In this document: one piece after another, positions 37,689 through 46,738 of the stretch
Numbering within the stretch: the first letter of the stretch is position 1
How the letters are laid out: each line of letters opens with the position of its first letter
NCBI RefSeq assembly: GCF_001571245.1
Contig: NZ_BCTK01000001.1
Location: 558,001-622,000 of the forward strand
DNA length: 64,000 bases
From: Achromobacter piechaudii NBRC 102461
GTDB lineage: Bacteria > Pseudomonadota > Gammaproteobacteria > Burkholderiales > Burkholderiaceae_B
Reading direction: 5' to 3'
Program-made: the position numbers and the translations under genes
The notes under the pieces: model-generated
Databases searched by the model: none
What the model saw: the letters and a program-made list of their open reading frames with translations, nothing else
What the model was told of the DNA's origin: nothing

Positions 37689-38401
37689 CAGGCCGCGCCT
37701 GCCAGCACGTAGCCCAGACCGCGCAGATTGCGGATCGACAGCGTGCCGCTGGATTGATCCAGGCGCAGCTTTTTGCGCAGGGTGCTGATGTGCGTGTCGA
37801 TGCTGCGGTCGTAGCGGTCAGGGCGGCGGCCCAGCGCGTACATGCCGATCTGCTCGCGCGCCACGACCTGGCCGGGGGCGCGCATCAGCAGTTCCAGGAT
37901 CCGTTGTTCAGCGCCGGTCAACAGCACCTCTTCGGCATCCAGGCAGGCCCGGCCCGAGGCAGGGTCCAGCGACAGCGCGCCCAGCGTCAGGCTGGGCCGC
38001 GAGGTTTCGGGCACCTCTTCAAAGCGCCGCAGCACGGCGGTGATGCGTGCCTTGAGTTCGCGCGGGCTGAAAGGCTTGGCCAGATAATCGTCCGCGCCGA
38101 ATTCCAGGCCCAACACGCGATCGGTTTCGCCGCCGTGCGCGGTGAACATGATGACCGGGCGGCGCGAGCGCTGCCGATAGCGCTTGAGCAGGTCCAGCCC
38201 GTTGCCGTCCGGCAGCATGAGATCAAGCAGGACCAGGTCGTAATCGTCCTGCGCGAGCATGGCCAGGCCTTGCGCGCCCGTGCTCGCCAGCGTCAGCAGG
38301 CAGTGATTGGGTTCGAGGTATTCACGCAGCATCTGCGCCAGCTCGACGTCGTCGTCGATGAGCAGGATGCGGCGTGCGACCGCTGGGGTTGAGAAGAGCA
38401 T
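37688..38401 (-). CDS. OmpR-family response regulator
   Basis: 237 residues. The receiver domain has the acidic pair in LLIDDDVEL, the phosphoacceptor Asp60 (LVLLDLMLPDG) and a Lys in YLAKPF; the winged-helix DNA-binding domain ends in the family motif RSIDTHISTLRKKLRLD. It is first in the regulator-kinase operon and divergent from the receptor gene at 38612, whose transcription it could activate. The sequence is of the CpxR/PfeR group. Confidence 0.93.
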   Translation of the reverse strand: MLFSTPAVARRILLIDDDVELAQMLREYLEPNHCLLTLASTGAQGLAMLAQDDYDLVLLDLMLPDGNGLDLLKRYRQRSRRPVIMFTAHGGETDRVLGLEFGADDYLAKPFSPRELKARITAVLRRFEEVPETSRPSLTLGALSLDPASGRACLDAEEVLLTGAEQRILELLMRAPGQVVAREQIGMYALGRRPDRYDRSIDTHISTLRKKLRLDQSSGTLSIRNLRGLGYVLAGAA

Positions 38402-38522
38402 CCGTAGTGTGTCCGCACCCGGTAGTGTGGCCGATGGCCGCCCGCCGAAGTGTCAAGAAGTGCGAAGAAGATAAAAGTTGCGGAAAGGTGTTTGCCCGGT
38501 TCCGAAGGCCTCAATTCTAATA

Positions 38523-38537
38523 TGAGAATAGTTTTCA
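38523..38537 (+). promoter_or_regulatory. Fur-box-like site before receptor/ABC operon
   Basis: TGAGAATAGTTTTCA matches the 7-1-7 Fur consensus TGATAATNATTATCA at 11 of 14 informative positions and lies 75 bases upstream of the receptor start codon. The remainder of 38402-38611 separates the divergent response regulator and receptor and may also hold the regulator's own site, which I cannot recognise. Confidence 0.65.
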
Positions 38538-38611
38538 TTAAGAAATAAGAGGCAGGCCCGAAGTTGCACGCAGGGTGCGGCAGGGTCCTGGTACGGGAGC
38601 AAGCAAGCATC

Positions 38612-40633
38612 ATGAGCAGCAACGATCTGGCCTTGGGCGGCCGTGTTTTGACATCGCGGACCCAACTGGCGGCGGCGCTTTGCGCCGCGGGCCTGGGCAT
38701 GGGACCCGCCGCCGCGTGGGCGCAAAGCGCCAACGAGGCCAAGACCCTGGATACCGTCGTGGTGACGGCCAGCGGCTTCGAACAGCAGATCCAGGACGCG
38801 CCCGCGTCGATCAGCGTCATCACCCGCGAAGACTTGGACAAGAAGTTCTACCGCGACGTGAACGACGCCTTGATCGACGTGCCCGGCGTCATCGTGACGG
38901 GCGGCGGCGACCGCCAGGACATCAGCCTGCGCGGCATGGGCCCGCAATACACCTTGATCCTGATCGACGGCAAGCGCCAGAGCTCGCGCGAGACCCGTAC
39001 CAACTCCGATTCCGCCGGCGTGGAAGGCGGCTGGACGCCGCCGCTGGCCGCCATCGAGCGCATTGAAGTGGTGCGCGGGCCGATGTCGTCGCTGTATGGG
39101 TCGGACGCCATGGGGGGCGTCATCAACATCATCACGCGCAAGGTGCCCAAGGAATGGGGCGGCGAAATCCGCATGGACACCACGATCCAGGAAAGCAGCA
39201 AGTCGGGCGATATCTACCAGGGCAACTTCTACCTGGCCGGTCCCATCAAGAACGATCTGCTGGGCTTGCAGATCTACGGCCAGGCATCGCAGCGCGACGA
39301 AGACAACATCGTCAACGGGTTCCGCAAGCGCAATTCCGACAGCGTCACGGCCAAGCTCGCGCTGACGCCGAACCGCGATCATGACATCGTGCTGGAAGCC
39401 ACCGCGATGCGCCAGAAAATCCAGGAGACGCTGGGCAAGACCGTCGCCCCGCTGGCGCCCGGCGTCGCCTGCGCACGCACGGGTTGCCCTGCGTCGGCGC
39501 AGAACGACTACCGCAGCAACAAGTGGGCCCTGTCGCACACCGGGCGCTGGGGCTGGGCCGTGTCAGACAGCTATGTGCAACAGGAAGAATTCGACAACCG
39601 CTCGCGCCAGATGAAGGTCAAGAACCTGAATCTGCAATCGAGCTGGACACTGCCGCTGGGCTCGCACATGCTGACGCTGGGCGGCACATACCTGAGCCAG
39701 CGCTTGAACGACCAGACCGGCAACCAGCTGTCGGGCGGGCCCAACAAGATCGACCGCTATCAGTGGGCCCTGTTCGCCGAAGACGAATGGCGGCTGACCG
39801 ACAGCTTCGCCGTCACCGCCGGCCTGCGCATGGACGAGGACGAGAACTTCGGCACGCACTTCAGTCCGCGCCTGTACGGCGTGTGGCGCATGGCGGACCG
39901 CTGGACGCTCAAGGGCGGCGTGTCCACGGGCTTTCGCGCGCCGGACCTGCGCCAGACGGTGGCGGGGTGGGGCCAGGTTAGCCGGGGCGGCAACATGTAC
40001 GGCAACCCCGACCTGACGCCCGAGAAGTCCGTGACCGAGGAAATCGGCCTGCTGTATGACGACGGCGCAGGCTTCAACGCCGGGGTCACGCTGTTCAACA
40101 ACGACTTCAAGGACAAGATCACCCGCGTGGCTTGCCCGCTGACGCAATGCACCGAAGGCCCCAACCAGTTCGGCTCCAATCCCACCACCTACATGAACGT
40201 GGACAAGGCCGTGTCGCGCGGCGTGGAAGCCAGCATGAAGCTGCCGCTGGCGCGCGATTGGTCGCTGACCAGCAGCTACACGTACACCAAGTCGGAACAG
40301 AAATCCGGCCAGTACAAGGGCGAACCGTTGAACCAGCTGCCCAAGCACCTGTTCACCACGACGGTGGATTGGCAGGCGTCCGACGCCTTGCAGGCGTGGG
40401 CGCGCGTGAACTACCGGGGCAAGGAAAGCCAGCCGACCACGGGCGCATCGTCGTCCTCGGTGGTGGCGCCGTCCTACACCTTCGTGGACCTGGGCGCGTC
40501 CTACGCGGTGAACAAGACCGTGTCGGTCTACGCCGGCATCTACAACCTGTTCGACAAGCAGGTCACGTATGACGACTACGAATACGTCGAAGACGGCCGC
40601 CGCTACTGGCTGGGCGTGGGCGTGAAGTTCTGA
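38612..40633 (+). CDS. TonB-dependent siderophore receptor (FepA/CirA type), ABC-linked
   Basis: 673-residue receptor. I start at the ATG of MSSNDLALGG after GGGAGC; the signal core is LAAALCAAGLGMGPAAAWAQ. The TonB box is LDTVVVTAS, the plug motif RIEVVRGPMSSLYGSDAMGGVINIITRK, and the C terminus YWLGVGVKF ends in Phe as outer-membrane barrels require. It leads an operon with a binding protein, two permeases and an ATPase, giving a complete outer-to-inner-membrane iron-siderophore path. Paralogue of the receptor at 33920. Confidence 0.93.
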   Translation: MSSNDLALGGRVLTSRTQLAAALCAAGLGMGPAAAWAQSANEAKTLDTVVVTASGFEQQIQDAPASISVITREDLDKKFYRDVNDALIDVPGVIVTGGGDRQDISLRGMGPQYTLILIDGKRQSSRETRTNSDSAGVEGGWTPPLAAIERIEVVRGPMSSLYGSDAMGGVINIITRKVPKEWGGEIRMDTTIQESSKSGDIYQGNFYLAGPIKNDLLGLQIYGQASQRDEDNIVNGFRKRNSDSVTAKLALTPNRDHDIVLEATAMRQKIQETLGKTVAPLAPGVACARTGCPASAQNDYRSNKWALSHTGRWGWAVSDSYVQQEEFDNRSRQMKVKNLNLQSSWTLPLGSHMLTLGGTYLSQRLNDQTGNQLSGGPNKIDRYQWALFAEDEWRLTDSFAVTAGLRMDEDENFGTHFSPRLYGVWRMADRWTLKGGVSTGFRAPDLRQTVAGWGQVSRGGNMYGNPDLTPEKSVTEEIGLLYDDGAGFNAGVTLFNNDFKDKITRVACPLTQCTEGPNQFGSNPTTYMNVDKAVSRGVEASMKLPLARDWSLTSSYTYTKSEQKSGQYKGEPLNQLPKHLFTTTVDWQASDALQAWARVNYRGKESQPTTGASSSSVVAPSYTFVDLGASYAVNKTVSVYAGIYNLFDKQVTYDDYEYVEDGRRYWLGVGVKF

Positions 40634-40687
40634 CAGCGACAAGAAGCGGGGGCGCTGCTTGTCCCCCCGCAACACACTGAGGTTCTT

Positions 40688-41638
40688 ATGACTATGCTGG
40701 AAAACAAGTACCGTGCCCGCCGTTGGCTGCTGCGCGCGGGCGCGGCGCTGGCCTTGTGCTCGGCGGCTGGCGTGTGGGCCGCACCTGCCACCGTGCCCGT
40801 CAAACATGCGCGCGGACAGACCGAGGTGCCCGCCAACCCGGCCAGGATCATCGTCATGGACATGGCGGTGCTGGACACGATGCACGCGCTGGACGCGGAG
40901 GTCGCGGGCGTGCCGACCGCCGCCAAGCTGCCGCCGCAACTGGCGCAGTACGCCGACGATCGCTACCTGAAAGTCGGCTCGCTGTTCGAGCCCAACTACG
41001 AGGTGATCCACGCCGCGCAGCCGCAGCTGATCGTCGTGGCGGGCCGGTCCGCGCCCAAATACGATGAGTTGTCCCGGCTGGCGCCCACCATCGACCTGAC
41101 CGTCGACCCGCGCGACCTGGTGGGCAGCGTCGCGCGCAACACCGAAACGCTGGCGGCCATTACCGGCAGGCAAGCGCAGGCCAAACAGAAGCTGGACGCC
41201 TTGCGCGCCTCGATTGCCGCGCTGCACGGGCAGGCCGCGTCGGCCGGCACCGCGCTGATCGTGCTGACCACGGGCGGCAAGATGAGCGCCTACGGCCCTG
41301 GCTCGCGCTTTGGCGTGATCCACGATACGTTCGGCTTCAAGCCCGCCTCGCCGGATCTGAACGTGTCGAATCACGGCCAGGCCGTGTCGTTCGAGTTCAT
41401 CGCCGAGACCAACCCCGACTGGCTGTTCGTGATCGACCGCGACGCCGCGATCGGTCGCGAAGGCGTGTCGGCCCAGCGCATGCTGGACAACGATCTGGTG
41501 CGCGCCACCCAGGCATGGAAGAACAAGCGCGTGGTGTATCTGAACGGCTTCAACTGGTATCTGCTGGGCAGCGCCGGGCTGACGGCCATGCAGCAGAACG
41601 TGGACGATATCGCAGCCGTGCTGGCGCAAGGAAAGTAG
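40688..41638 (+). CDS. Siderophore ABC transporter binding protein (CeuE/FatB/VctP type)
   Basis: 316-residue class III periplasmic binding protein. The signal peptide region is RWLLRAGAALALCSAAGVWA; the mature part begins TVPVKHARGQTEVPANPARIIV, as in the FatB/YclQ/CeuE group, which binds catecholate or linear siderophores. Conserved features are KVGSLFEPNYEVIHAAQPQLIV and FGVIHDTFGF. There is no lipobox Cys at the signal cleavage site, so it should be a soluble periplasmic protein. It lies 54 bases after the receptor. Confidence 0.9.
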   Translation: MTMLENKYRARRWLLRAGAALALCSAAGVWAAPATVPVKHARGQTEVPANPARIIVMDMAVLDTMHALDAEVAGVPTAAKLPPQLAQYADDRYLKVGSLFEPNYEVIHAAQPQLIVVAGRSAPKYDELSRLAPTIDLTVDPRDLVGSVARNTETLAAITGRQAQAKQKLDALRASIAALHGQAASAGTALIVLTTGGKMSAYGPGSRFGVIHDTFGFKPASPDLNVSNHGQAVSFEFIAETNPDWLFVIDRDAAIGREGVSAQRMLDNDLVRATQAWKNKRVVYLNGFNWYLLGSAGLTAMQQNVDDIAAVLAQGK

Positions 41639-41669
41639 GCGGTATGTGGTACGTAGCAAAAGGCCGTCG

Positions 41670-42662
41670 ATGACTTGGCGGCGGGCGATAAGCGGGTGGG
41701 GCGGCATGGCCGGGGTGGTGTTGGTGCTGGTGGCGCTGTGCGCGGCCAGCGTCAGCCTGGGGGCGGGCAAGCTGTCCTTCACGGCGCTCTGGGGTAGCGG
41801 GGAAGAGGCCGAGCGCGCGTGGCGGCTGCTGCTGGTCAGCCGAGTGCCGCGCACCTTGGCCTTGCTTTTGGCCGGCGTGGCGCTGGCGGTGGCGGGCCTG
41901 ATCATGCAGATGCTGGTGCGCAACCGCTACGTCGAGCCCACCACCGCCGGTACGGTGGAGTCGGCCACGCTGGGCATCCTGGTCATCACGCTGCTGGCGC
42001 CGGACACGCCCGTGATCGGCAAGATGATGACGGCCACGGCCTTCGCGCTCGCGGGCACTTTGCTGTTCCTCGCGCTGCTGCGCCGCGTGCCGCTGCGCAC
42101 GCCGTTCATCGTGCCCCTGATCGGCTTGATCCTGGGCGGCGTGATTCACGCCGCCACCACCTTCATCGCGTTTCGCTTCGACCTGCTGCAATCGCTGCAC
42201 GCCTGGACCACCGGCGATTTTTCAGGCGTGCTGCGCGGCCGCTACGAATTGCTGTGGATCGGCTTCGCGCTCGCCTGTGCCGCCTACATGGCGGCGGACC
42301 GCTACACGGTGGCCGGCATGGGCCGCGAGTTCGCGTCCAACCTGGGCTTGAACCACGCGCGCCTGACCTTCGTGGGCCTGCTGATCGTGTCGGCGATATC
42401 GGCGGTGGTGGTGGTGACGGCCGGGGGCATTCCGTTCCTGGGCCTGATCGTACCCAACGCCGTCAGCCTGGTGCTGGGCGACAACATGCGCCGCGCCATT
42501 CCGTGGGTGGCGCTGCTGGGCGGCGTGTTCGTGCTGGCCTGCGACATCATCGGCAGGCTGGTTATCCATCCCTATGAAATTCCCATCGGCACGGTCGTGG
42601 GCGTGGTCGGCAGCATCCTGTTCCTCTGCCTGCTGCGTTTGAAAAGGACGCGCCTTGGCTGA
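41670..42662 (+). CDS. Siderophore ABC transporter permease (FatD/CeuB/VctD type)
   Basis: FecCD-family inner-membrane permease with about nine helices; 330 residues from the ATG at 41670, which follows AAAAGG. A GTG at 41646 would add eight residues. Family motifs are RVPRTLALLLAGVALAVAGLIMQ (split at about residues 46-69) and GGIPFLGLIVPNAVSLVLG, close to the ATPase-coupling loop. It overlaps the next permease by eight bases. Confidence 0.91.
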   Translation: MTWRRAISGWGGMAGVVLVLVALCAASVSLGAGKLSFTALWGSGEEAERAWRLLLVSRVPRTLALLLAGVALAVAGLIMQMLVRNRYVEPTTAGTVESATLGILVITLLAPDTPVIGKMMTATAFALAGTLLFLALLRRVPLRTPFIVPLIGLILGGVIHAATTFIAFRFDLLQSLHAWTTGDFSGVLRGRYELLWIGFALACAAYMAADRYTVAGMGREFASNLGLNHARLTFVGLLIVSAISAVVVVTAGGIPFLGLIVPNAVSLVLGDNMRRAIPWVALLGGVFVLACDIIGRLVIHPYEIPIGTVVGVVGSILFLCLLRLKRTRLG

Positions 42663-43635
42663 ATCCGCCTGCTCCTTCTCCGCAGCCGCGCCGCAACGCC
42701 TGCGCCTGTTATGGCTGTCCGCCGTTGCGCTGGCATGCATCGTGGCCTACATGAGCCTGGGCGCGCAGGGCCAATGGTCGTTCGTGATCCCTTTTCGCGG
42801 CGGCAAGCTGGCCGCGATGCTGCTGGTGGCATACGCCGTGGCTGTGTCTTCCGTGCTGTTCCAGACCATCACGCACAACCGCATCCTGACGCCCGCCATC
42901 ATGGGCTTCGATGCGCTGTACCTGTTGATCCAGGCCGTGGTGGTGTTCGGATTCGGTCAGGCCGCCGCTGCCGCCGAGCATTCCGTCGCGGCCTTTGTAC
43001 TGGAGGTGGGCGCGATGACGGCATTTGCCTGCCTGCTGTTTCGCTGGCTGTTTTCCGACGCGGTGCGCAGCCTGCACCTGATGATGCTGGTGGGCATCGT
43101 CTTCGGCCTGCTGTTTCGCAGCCTGTCCAGCTTCGTCGTGCGGCTGATCGATCCCAACGAATTCCTCGTGCTGCAAGACCGCATGTTCGCAAGCTTCAAT
43201 TCCGTGCGCGTGTCGCTGCTGCCCATCGCGATGGCCGCCGTGTGCGTGGCGACGCTGGTGATCTGGCGGCTGCGTCATCGCTACGACGTGCTGGCGCTGG
43301 GACGCGACATTGCCGTGAACCTGGGCGTGGACTATCGCCGCTGCCTGCTGCTGACGCTGGGCGCGATCGCGGTGCTGGTGTCGGTATCCACCGCGCTGGT
43401 CGGCCCCGTCACATTCTTCGGGCTGCTGGTCAGCAACCTGGCCTACCAGGCGATGGGGTCCGACAAGCATCAGTACACCGTGCCCGCTGCAACCTTGCTG
43501 GGCGTCATCTTCCTGGTAGGCGGGCAGACCTTGCTGGAACGCGTGCTGGGCCTGAACACCACGGTCAGCGTCGTGATCGAATTCGTGGGCGGCGTGATGT
43601 TCCTGATCCTTATCCTGCGCAAGGGGCGCCGATGA
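42655..43635 (+). CDS. Siderophore ABC transporter permease (FatC/CeuC/VctG type)
   Basis: 326-residue FecCD-family partner permease. Start TTG at 42655 inside the previous gene; no later Met precedes the first helix. Helices cover most of the sequence. The coupling-loop region LVGPVTFFGLLVSNLAYQAMGSD is near residue 245. It pairs with the upstream permease as a heterodimer. The last codons overlap the ATPase start by four bases (ATGA). Confidence 0.91.
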   Translation: MAESACSFSAAAPQRLRLLWLSAVALACIVAYMSLGAQGQWSFVIPFRGGKLAAMLLVAYAVAVSSVLFQTITHNRILTPAIMGFDALYLLIQAVVVFGFGQAAAAAEHSVAAFVLEVGAMTAFACLLFRWLFSDAVRSLHLMMLVGIVFGLLFRSLSSFVVRLIDPNEFLVLQDRMFASFNSVRVSLLPIAMAAVCVATLVIWRLRHRYDVLALGRDIAVNLGVDYRRCLLLTLGAIAVLVSVSTALVGPVTFFGLLVSNLAYQAMGSDKHQYTVPAATLLGVIFLVGGQTLLERVLGLNTTVSVVIEFVGGVMFLILILRKGRR

Positions 43636-44390
43636 TAGAAATAGACCGTGTCAGCAAACACTATGGCGACAGCGTGGTCGTCAATCAGGTCACGCTCCGA
43701 TTGCCCGCGCGTGGCGTGACCGCCATCATCGGGCCGAACGGCGCGGGCAAGTCGACACTGCTTTCCATGGTGAGCCGGCTGTTGCCGTTGTCCGGGGGGC
43801 GCATCCACGTGGACGGATTGGACGTGACTCGCGCAGACAGCCGCGAGCTGGCGCGCCGCCTGTCCATCCTGCGGCAGGACAACCACCTGCCGCTGCGCCT
43901 GACCGTCAGGGATCTGGTGGCGTTCGGCCGCTATCCGCATACGGGCGGCCGGCTGACGCTGGACGACAAAGCCCACATCGACCGCGCCATTTCGTATCTG
44001 AACCTGGATACTTTGGCGGATCGCTATCTGGATGAGATGTCCGGTGGACAGCGCCAGCGCGCTTTCGTGGCGATGGTGCTGTGCCAGGACACGCGCTACG
44101 TGCTGCTGGACGAGCCGCTGAACAGCCTGGACATGAAGCACGCGGTCGCGATGATGGGCACCTTGCGCCGCGCCGCCGATGAGCTGGGCAAGACGGTGGT
44201 GCTGGTGCTGCATGACATCAATTTCGCGTCTAGCTACGCCGACCGCATCGTGGCGATGCGCCAGGGCCGCGTGGCGCATCAGGGCACCCCGGCCGAACTG
44301 ATCCGGCCCGAGGTGCTGGGGCCACTGTACGAATTGCCGATCGACGTGCACGAGATCGGCGGTCGGCGCATCTGCGTGTATTACCGCTAG
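43632..44390 (+). CDS. Siderophore ABC transporter ATP-binding protein (FatE/CeuD/VctC type)
   Basis: 252-residue ATPase. Walker A is GPNGAGKST near residue 35, the signature MSGGQRQRAFVAM, Walker B YVLLDEPLNSLD, and the switch His is in VLHDINFAS. It completes the importer. The frame stays open far upstream over the permease gene, but the ATG overlapping the permease stop gives the normal FepC-like N terminus MIEIDRVSKHYGD. Confidence 0.93.
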   Translation: MIEIDRVSKHYGDSVVVNQVTLRLPARGVTAIIGPNGAGKSTLLSMVSRLLPLSGGRIHVDGLDVTRADSRELARRLSILRQDNHLPLRLTVRDLVAFGRYPHTGGRLTLDDKAHIDRAISYLNLDTLADRYLDEMSGGQRQRAFVAMVLCQDTRYVLLDEPLNSLDMKHAVAMMGTLRRAADELGKTVVLVLHDINFASSYADRIVAMRQGRVAHQGTPAELIRPEVLGPLYELPIDVHEIGGRRICVYYR

Positions 44391-44406
44391 ATGCGCCAGC
44401 AGGCGG

Positions 44407-45624
44407 TTACGCCGACTCGGTCGCGGCCACCATGCGCGCCTGGCGCGCGGCGCGATGGCGGCGTTCCAGCAGGACGGCCCACAGCCACAAGGGCATGCTG
44501 GCGATGGCGAGCAGGCTGCCCACCCAGCCCGTCGAGGTCCAGCCGTAGCCGGCCGCAATGGCCAGGCCGCCCAGCAAGGGGCCTAGCGCATTGGCGGTAT
44601 TGAAGGCGGAATGGTTCAGCGCGGCGGCCAGCCCCTGCGCGTCGCCCGCCACGTCCATCAGGCGGGTTTGCAGCACCGTCCCCAACGCGCCGCCCACGCC
44701 CACCAGGAACACGTTCAGCGTGATCAGCCAGACGTTGTGCGCCATCAACGGAAACAGCGCCAGCACGATGGCCGACCACAGCAGCAGCAGGCCCGCCGTG
44801 CGCATGACGGCGCGGTCCGCAAACACCGGCACCACCATGTTGCCCACGGTCAGTCCCACGCCGAACGCACTGAGCACGAAGGGCACGGTGGTGGGGGCTA
44901 CCTGCGTCACGGCGGTCAGCGTGTCGGCCAGGTAGGTGTAGATGGAGAACAGCCCACCAAAGCCCACCGCGCCGATCGCCAACGTGATCCAGACCTGGCC
45001 ACGACCCAGCGCGCTCAGTTCGCGCAGCGGACTGGCCTTGTGGACGGCGGGCGTATCGGGCGCGTAGATGGCGACGCTGATCATGGTCAGCACCGCCAGC
45101 AGCGACACCAGGCCGAAGCTCCAGCGCCAGCCGATCACTTGTCCCAGCCAGTTGGCCATCGGCACTCCGACGATGGTGGCGACCGTCAGGCCCAGGAACA
45201 CGCGGCCTACCGCCACGGTGCGGCGATTGGCCGGCACCAGCGAGCTGGCCACCAGCGAGGCAATACCGAAATACGCGCCATGCGGCAGGCCGCTAAGAAA
45301 GCGGAAGAACAGCATCCAGTGATAATCGGGCGCGATGGCGCTCAGGCCATTGCCGATGGCGAACAGACCCATCAGCGCGATCAAGAGACGGCGGCGCGGC
45401 ATCTTCGCGCCCAGCACGGCCAGGATCGGCGCGCCGACCACCACCCCCAGCGCATAGGCGCTGATGACGTGGCCGGCGGTGGGGGCATCGATGCCCAGCG
45501 ATTGAGAAAAATAAGGCAGCAGACTCATCGTGGCGAACTCGGTGGTTCCGATGGCGAAGCTGCCGATAGCAAGCGCAATGAGGACCAGCGCGGGTCGGTG
45601 CTGCGTAAGTGCGGGGTGAGACAT
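44407..45624 (-). CDS. MFS transporter, DHA1 (AraJ/PbuE-like) family
   Basis: 405-residue twelve-helix carrier. The N terminus FAIGTTEFATMSLLPYFSQSLGI and the motif-A loop GAKMPRRRLLIALMGLFAIGN are typical of the group that exports sugars, purines or drugs. Start MSHPALTQHRP at 45624 gives normal length. It converges with the siderophore operon (16 bases apart). Substrate unknown; a siderophore or drug efflux role is possible but unsupported. Confidence 0.9.
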   Translation of the reverse strand: MSHPALTQHRPALVLIALAIGSFAIGTTEFATMSLLPYFSQSLGIDAPTAGHVISAYALGVVVGAPILAVLGAKMPRRRLLIALMGLFAIGNGLSAIAPDYHWMLFFRFLSGLPHGAYFGIASLVASSLVPANRRTVAVGRVFLGLTVATIVGVPMANWLGQVIGWRWSFGLVSLLAVLTMISVAIYAPDTPAVHKASPLRELSALGRGQVWITLAIGAVGFGGLFSIYTYLADTLTAVTQVAPTTVPFVLSAFGVGLTVGNMVVPVFADRAVMRTAGLLLLWSAIVLALFPLMAHNVWLITLNVFLVGVGGALGTVLQTRLMDVAGDAQGLAAALNHSAFNTANALGPLLGGLAIAAGYGWTSTGWVGSLLAIASMPLWLWAVLLERRHRAARQARMVAATESA

Positions 45625-45722
45625 GGGGAAGGGCGAGGGGTGATTCGAGAATTGTTGCGATGCAACAGCGCTATTGTAAGCACCCCCAGCTGTCATTGAC
45701 GTGTCAGCCCGCCATTCACGTT

Positions 45723-46544
45723 TCAGCGCAGCGGAGATTCCCGCGTGAGGCTCTCTGCCTCCAGCCCCGCCAGCGCGTCCAGGAAGCGCCATGCGAACGA
45801 CCCCGGGCCCTGCGCCAGCGCGCCCGCGCGTTCGCCCGCGATGGCGAAGCAGGACAGTGCGGCCACCGCCGCCGTGTAGGCGTCATCCTTGGCAACGGCG
45901 GCGAAGGCGCCCACCAGTGCGCTCAATGCGCAGCCGGTGGCGGTGACCAGCGGCATCAGCGCCGAGCCGCCCGTGATGTGTACCGAGCGCTGCCCGTCGG
46001 TGACGTAATCGGTTTCGCCGGTCACCGCCACCACGGTGCGGTGCGCGATGGCGATTTCCCTGGCCGACTGCTCCGCCTGCGCCACCGCGTCGCGCGCATC
46101 GACTCCTTTGCCCGCGCTCTGGCCGCCTGCCAGCGCGATGATTTCCGATGCGTTGCCGCGCACGATGGCAGGTTGCAACGCCATCAATCGCCGCACGGCG
46201 TCGCGCCGGAATGCCGTGGCGTGATGGGCGACGGGATCCAGCACCCAGGCAACGCCAGCCTCGTGCGCCGACGCGGCGGTCAGCAGCATGCTGTCGAGCC
46301 ACGGCGCGGATAGCGTGCCGATATTGATGACCACCGCACCCGCCAGGCGCGCGAACTCTGGCGCTTCGTCCGAGGCATGCACCATCGCGGGCGACGCGCC
46401 CATCGCCAACAGCACATTGGCCGCAATGTTCATGGATACGAAATTGGTCAGGCACTGCACCAGCGGCGCATCGCGCCGCACCGCGACGTACAGGTCCTGG
46501 CTGGCACGCGCCAGGGCGGCGGTGCCGTTCGATGAGGGAGTCAT
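45723..46544 (-). CDS. thiM: Hydroxyethylthiazole kinase
   Basis: ThiM phosphorylates 4-methyl-5-(2-hydroxyethyl)thiazole, salvaging the thiazole half of thiamine. It has 273 residues; the core is VQCLTNFVSMNIAANVLLAMGASPAM (residues 29-54), VLDPVAHHAT, and VTATGCALSALVGAF with the conserved Cys at the active site. No other thiamine gene is adjacent, and I find no TPP riboswitch motif in the 194 bases before it (46545-46738), which it shares with the divergent hydrolase gene. Confidence 0.95.
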   Translation of the reverse strand: MTPSSNGTAALARASQDLYVAVRRDAPLVQCLTNFVSMNIAANVLLAMGASPAMVHASDEAPEFARLAGAVVINIGTLSAPWLDSMLLTAASAHEAGVAWVLDPVAHHATAFRRDAVRRLMALQPAIVRGNASEIIALAGGQSAGKGVDARDAVAQAEQSAREIAIAHRTVVAVTGETDYVTDGQRSVHITGGSALMPLVTATGCALSALVGAFAAVAKDDAYTAAVAALSCFAIAGERAGALAQGPGSFAWRFLDALAGLEAESLTRESPLR

Positions 46545-46738
46545 GCCTGGGATCCTTGCGACGCAGTTGGGTTGATCGGCGTATGTTCTGGCGGCGCAAG
46601 GGGGCTGTCAAGCGGGAGGGCCGGCAGTACAATCGCGCCTCAAAATTAAGATGCCGGGGCGCCAGTCGTGCGTGCCTGTGCTATCCCCGGCGCCATTGCG
46701 CAGGGCGCGTCAAGTCGTTGGACTCACAAGGAATACAG

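Noticed and set aside
39563..41923. Minus-strand open frame of 786 codons opposite the second TonB receptor and binding protein
   Set aside because: No domain or signal; mirrors codon bias of the plus-strand genes.
42711..43631. N-terminal extension of the siderophore ATPase over the permease gene
   Set aside because: The extension is Arg/Ala/Gly-rich; the ATPase begins normally at the ATG at 43632 overlapping the permease stop.
46545..46738. TPP riboswitch before thiM
   Set aside because: No CTGAGA or downstream ACCTGATCTGG-type core is visible on the minus strand.
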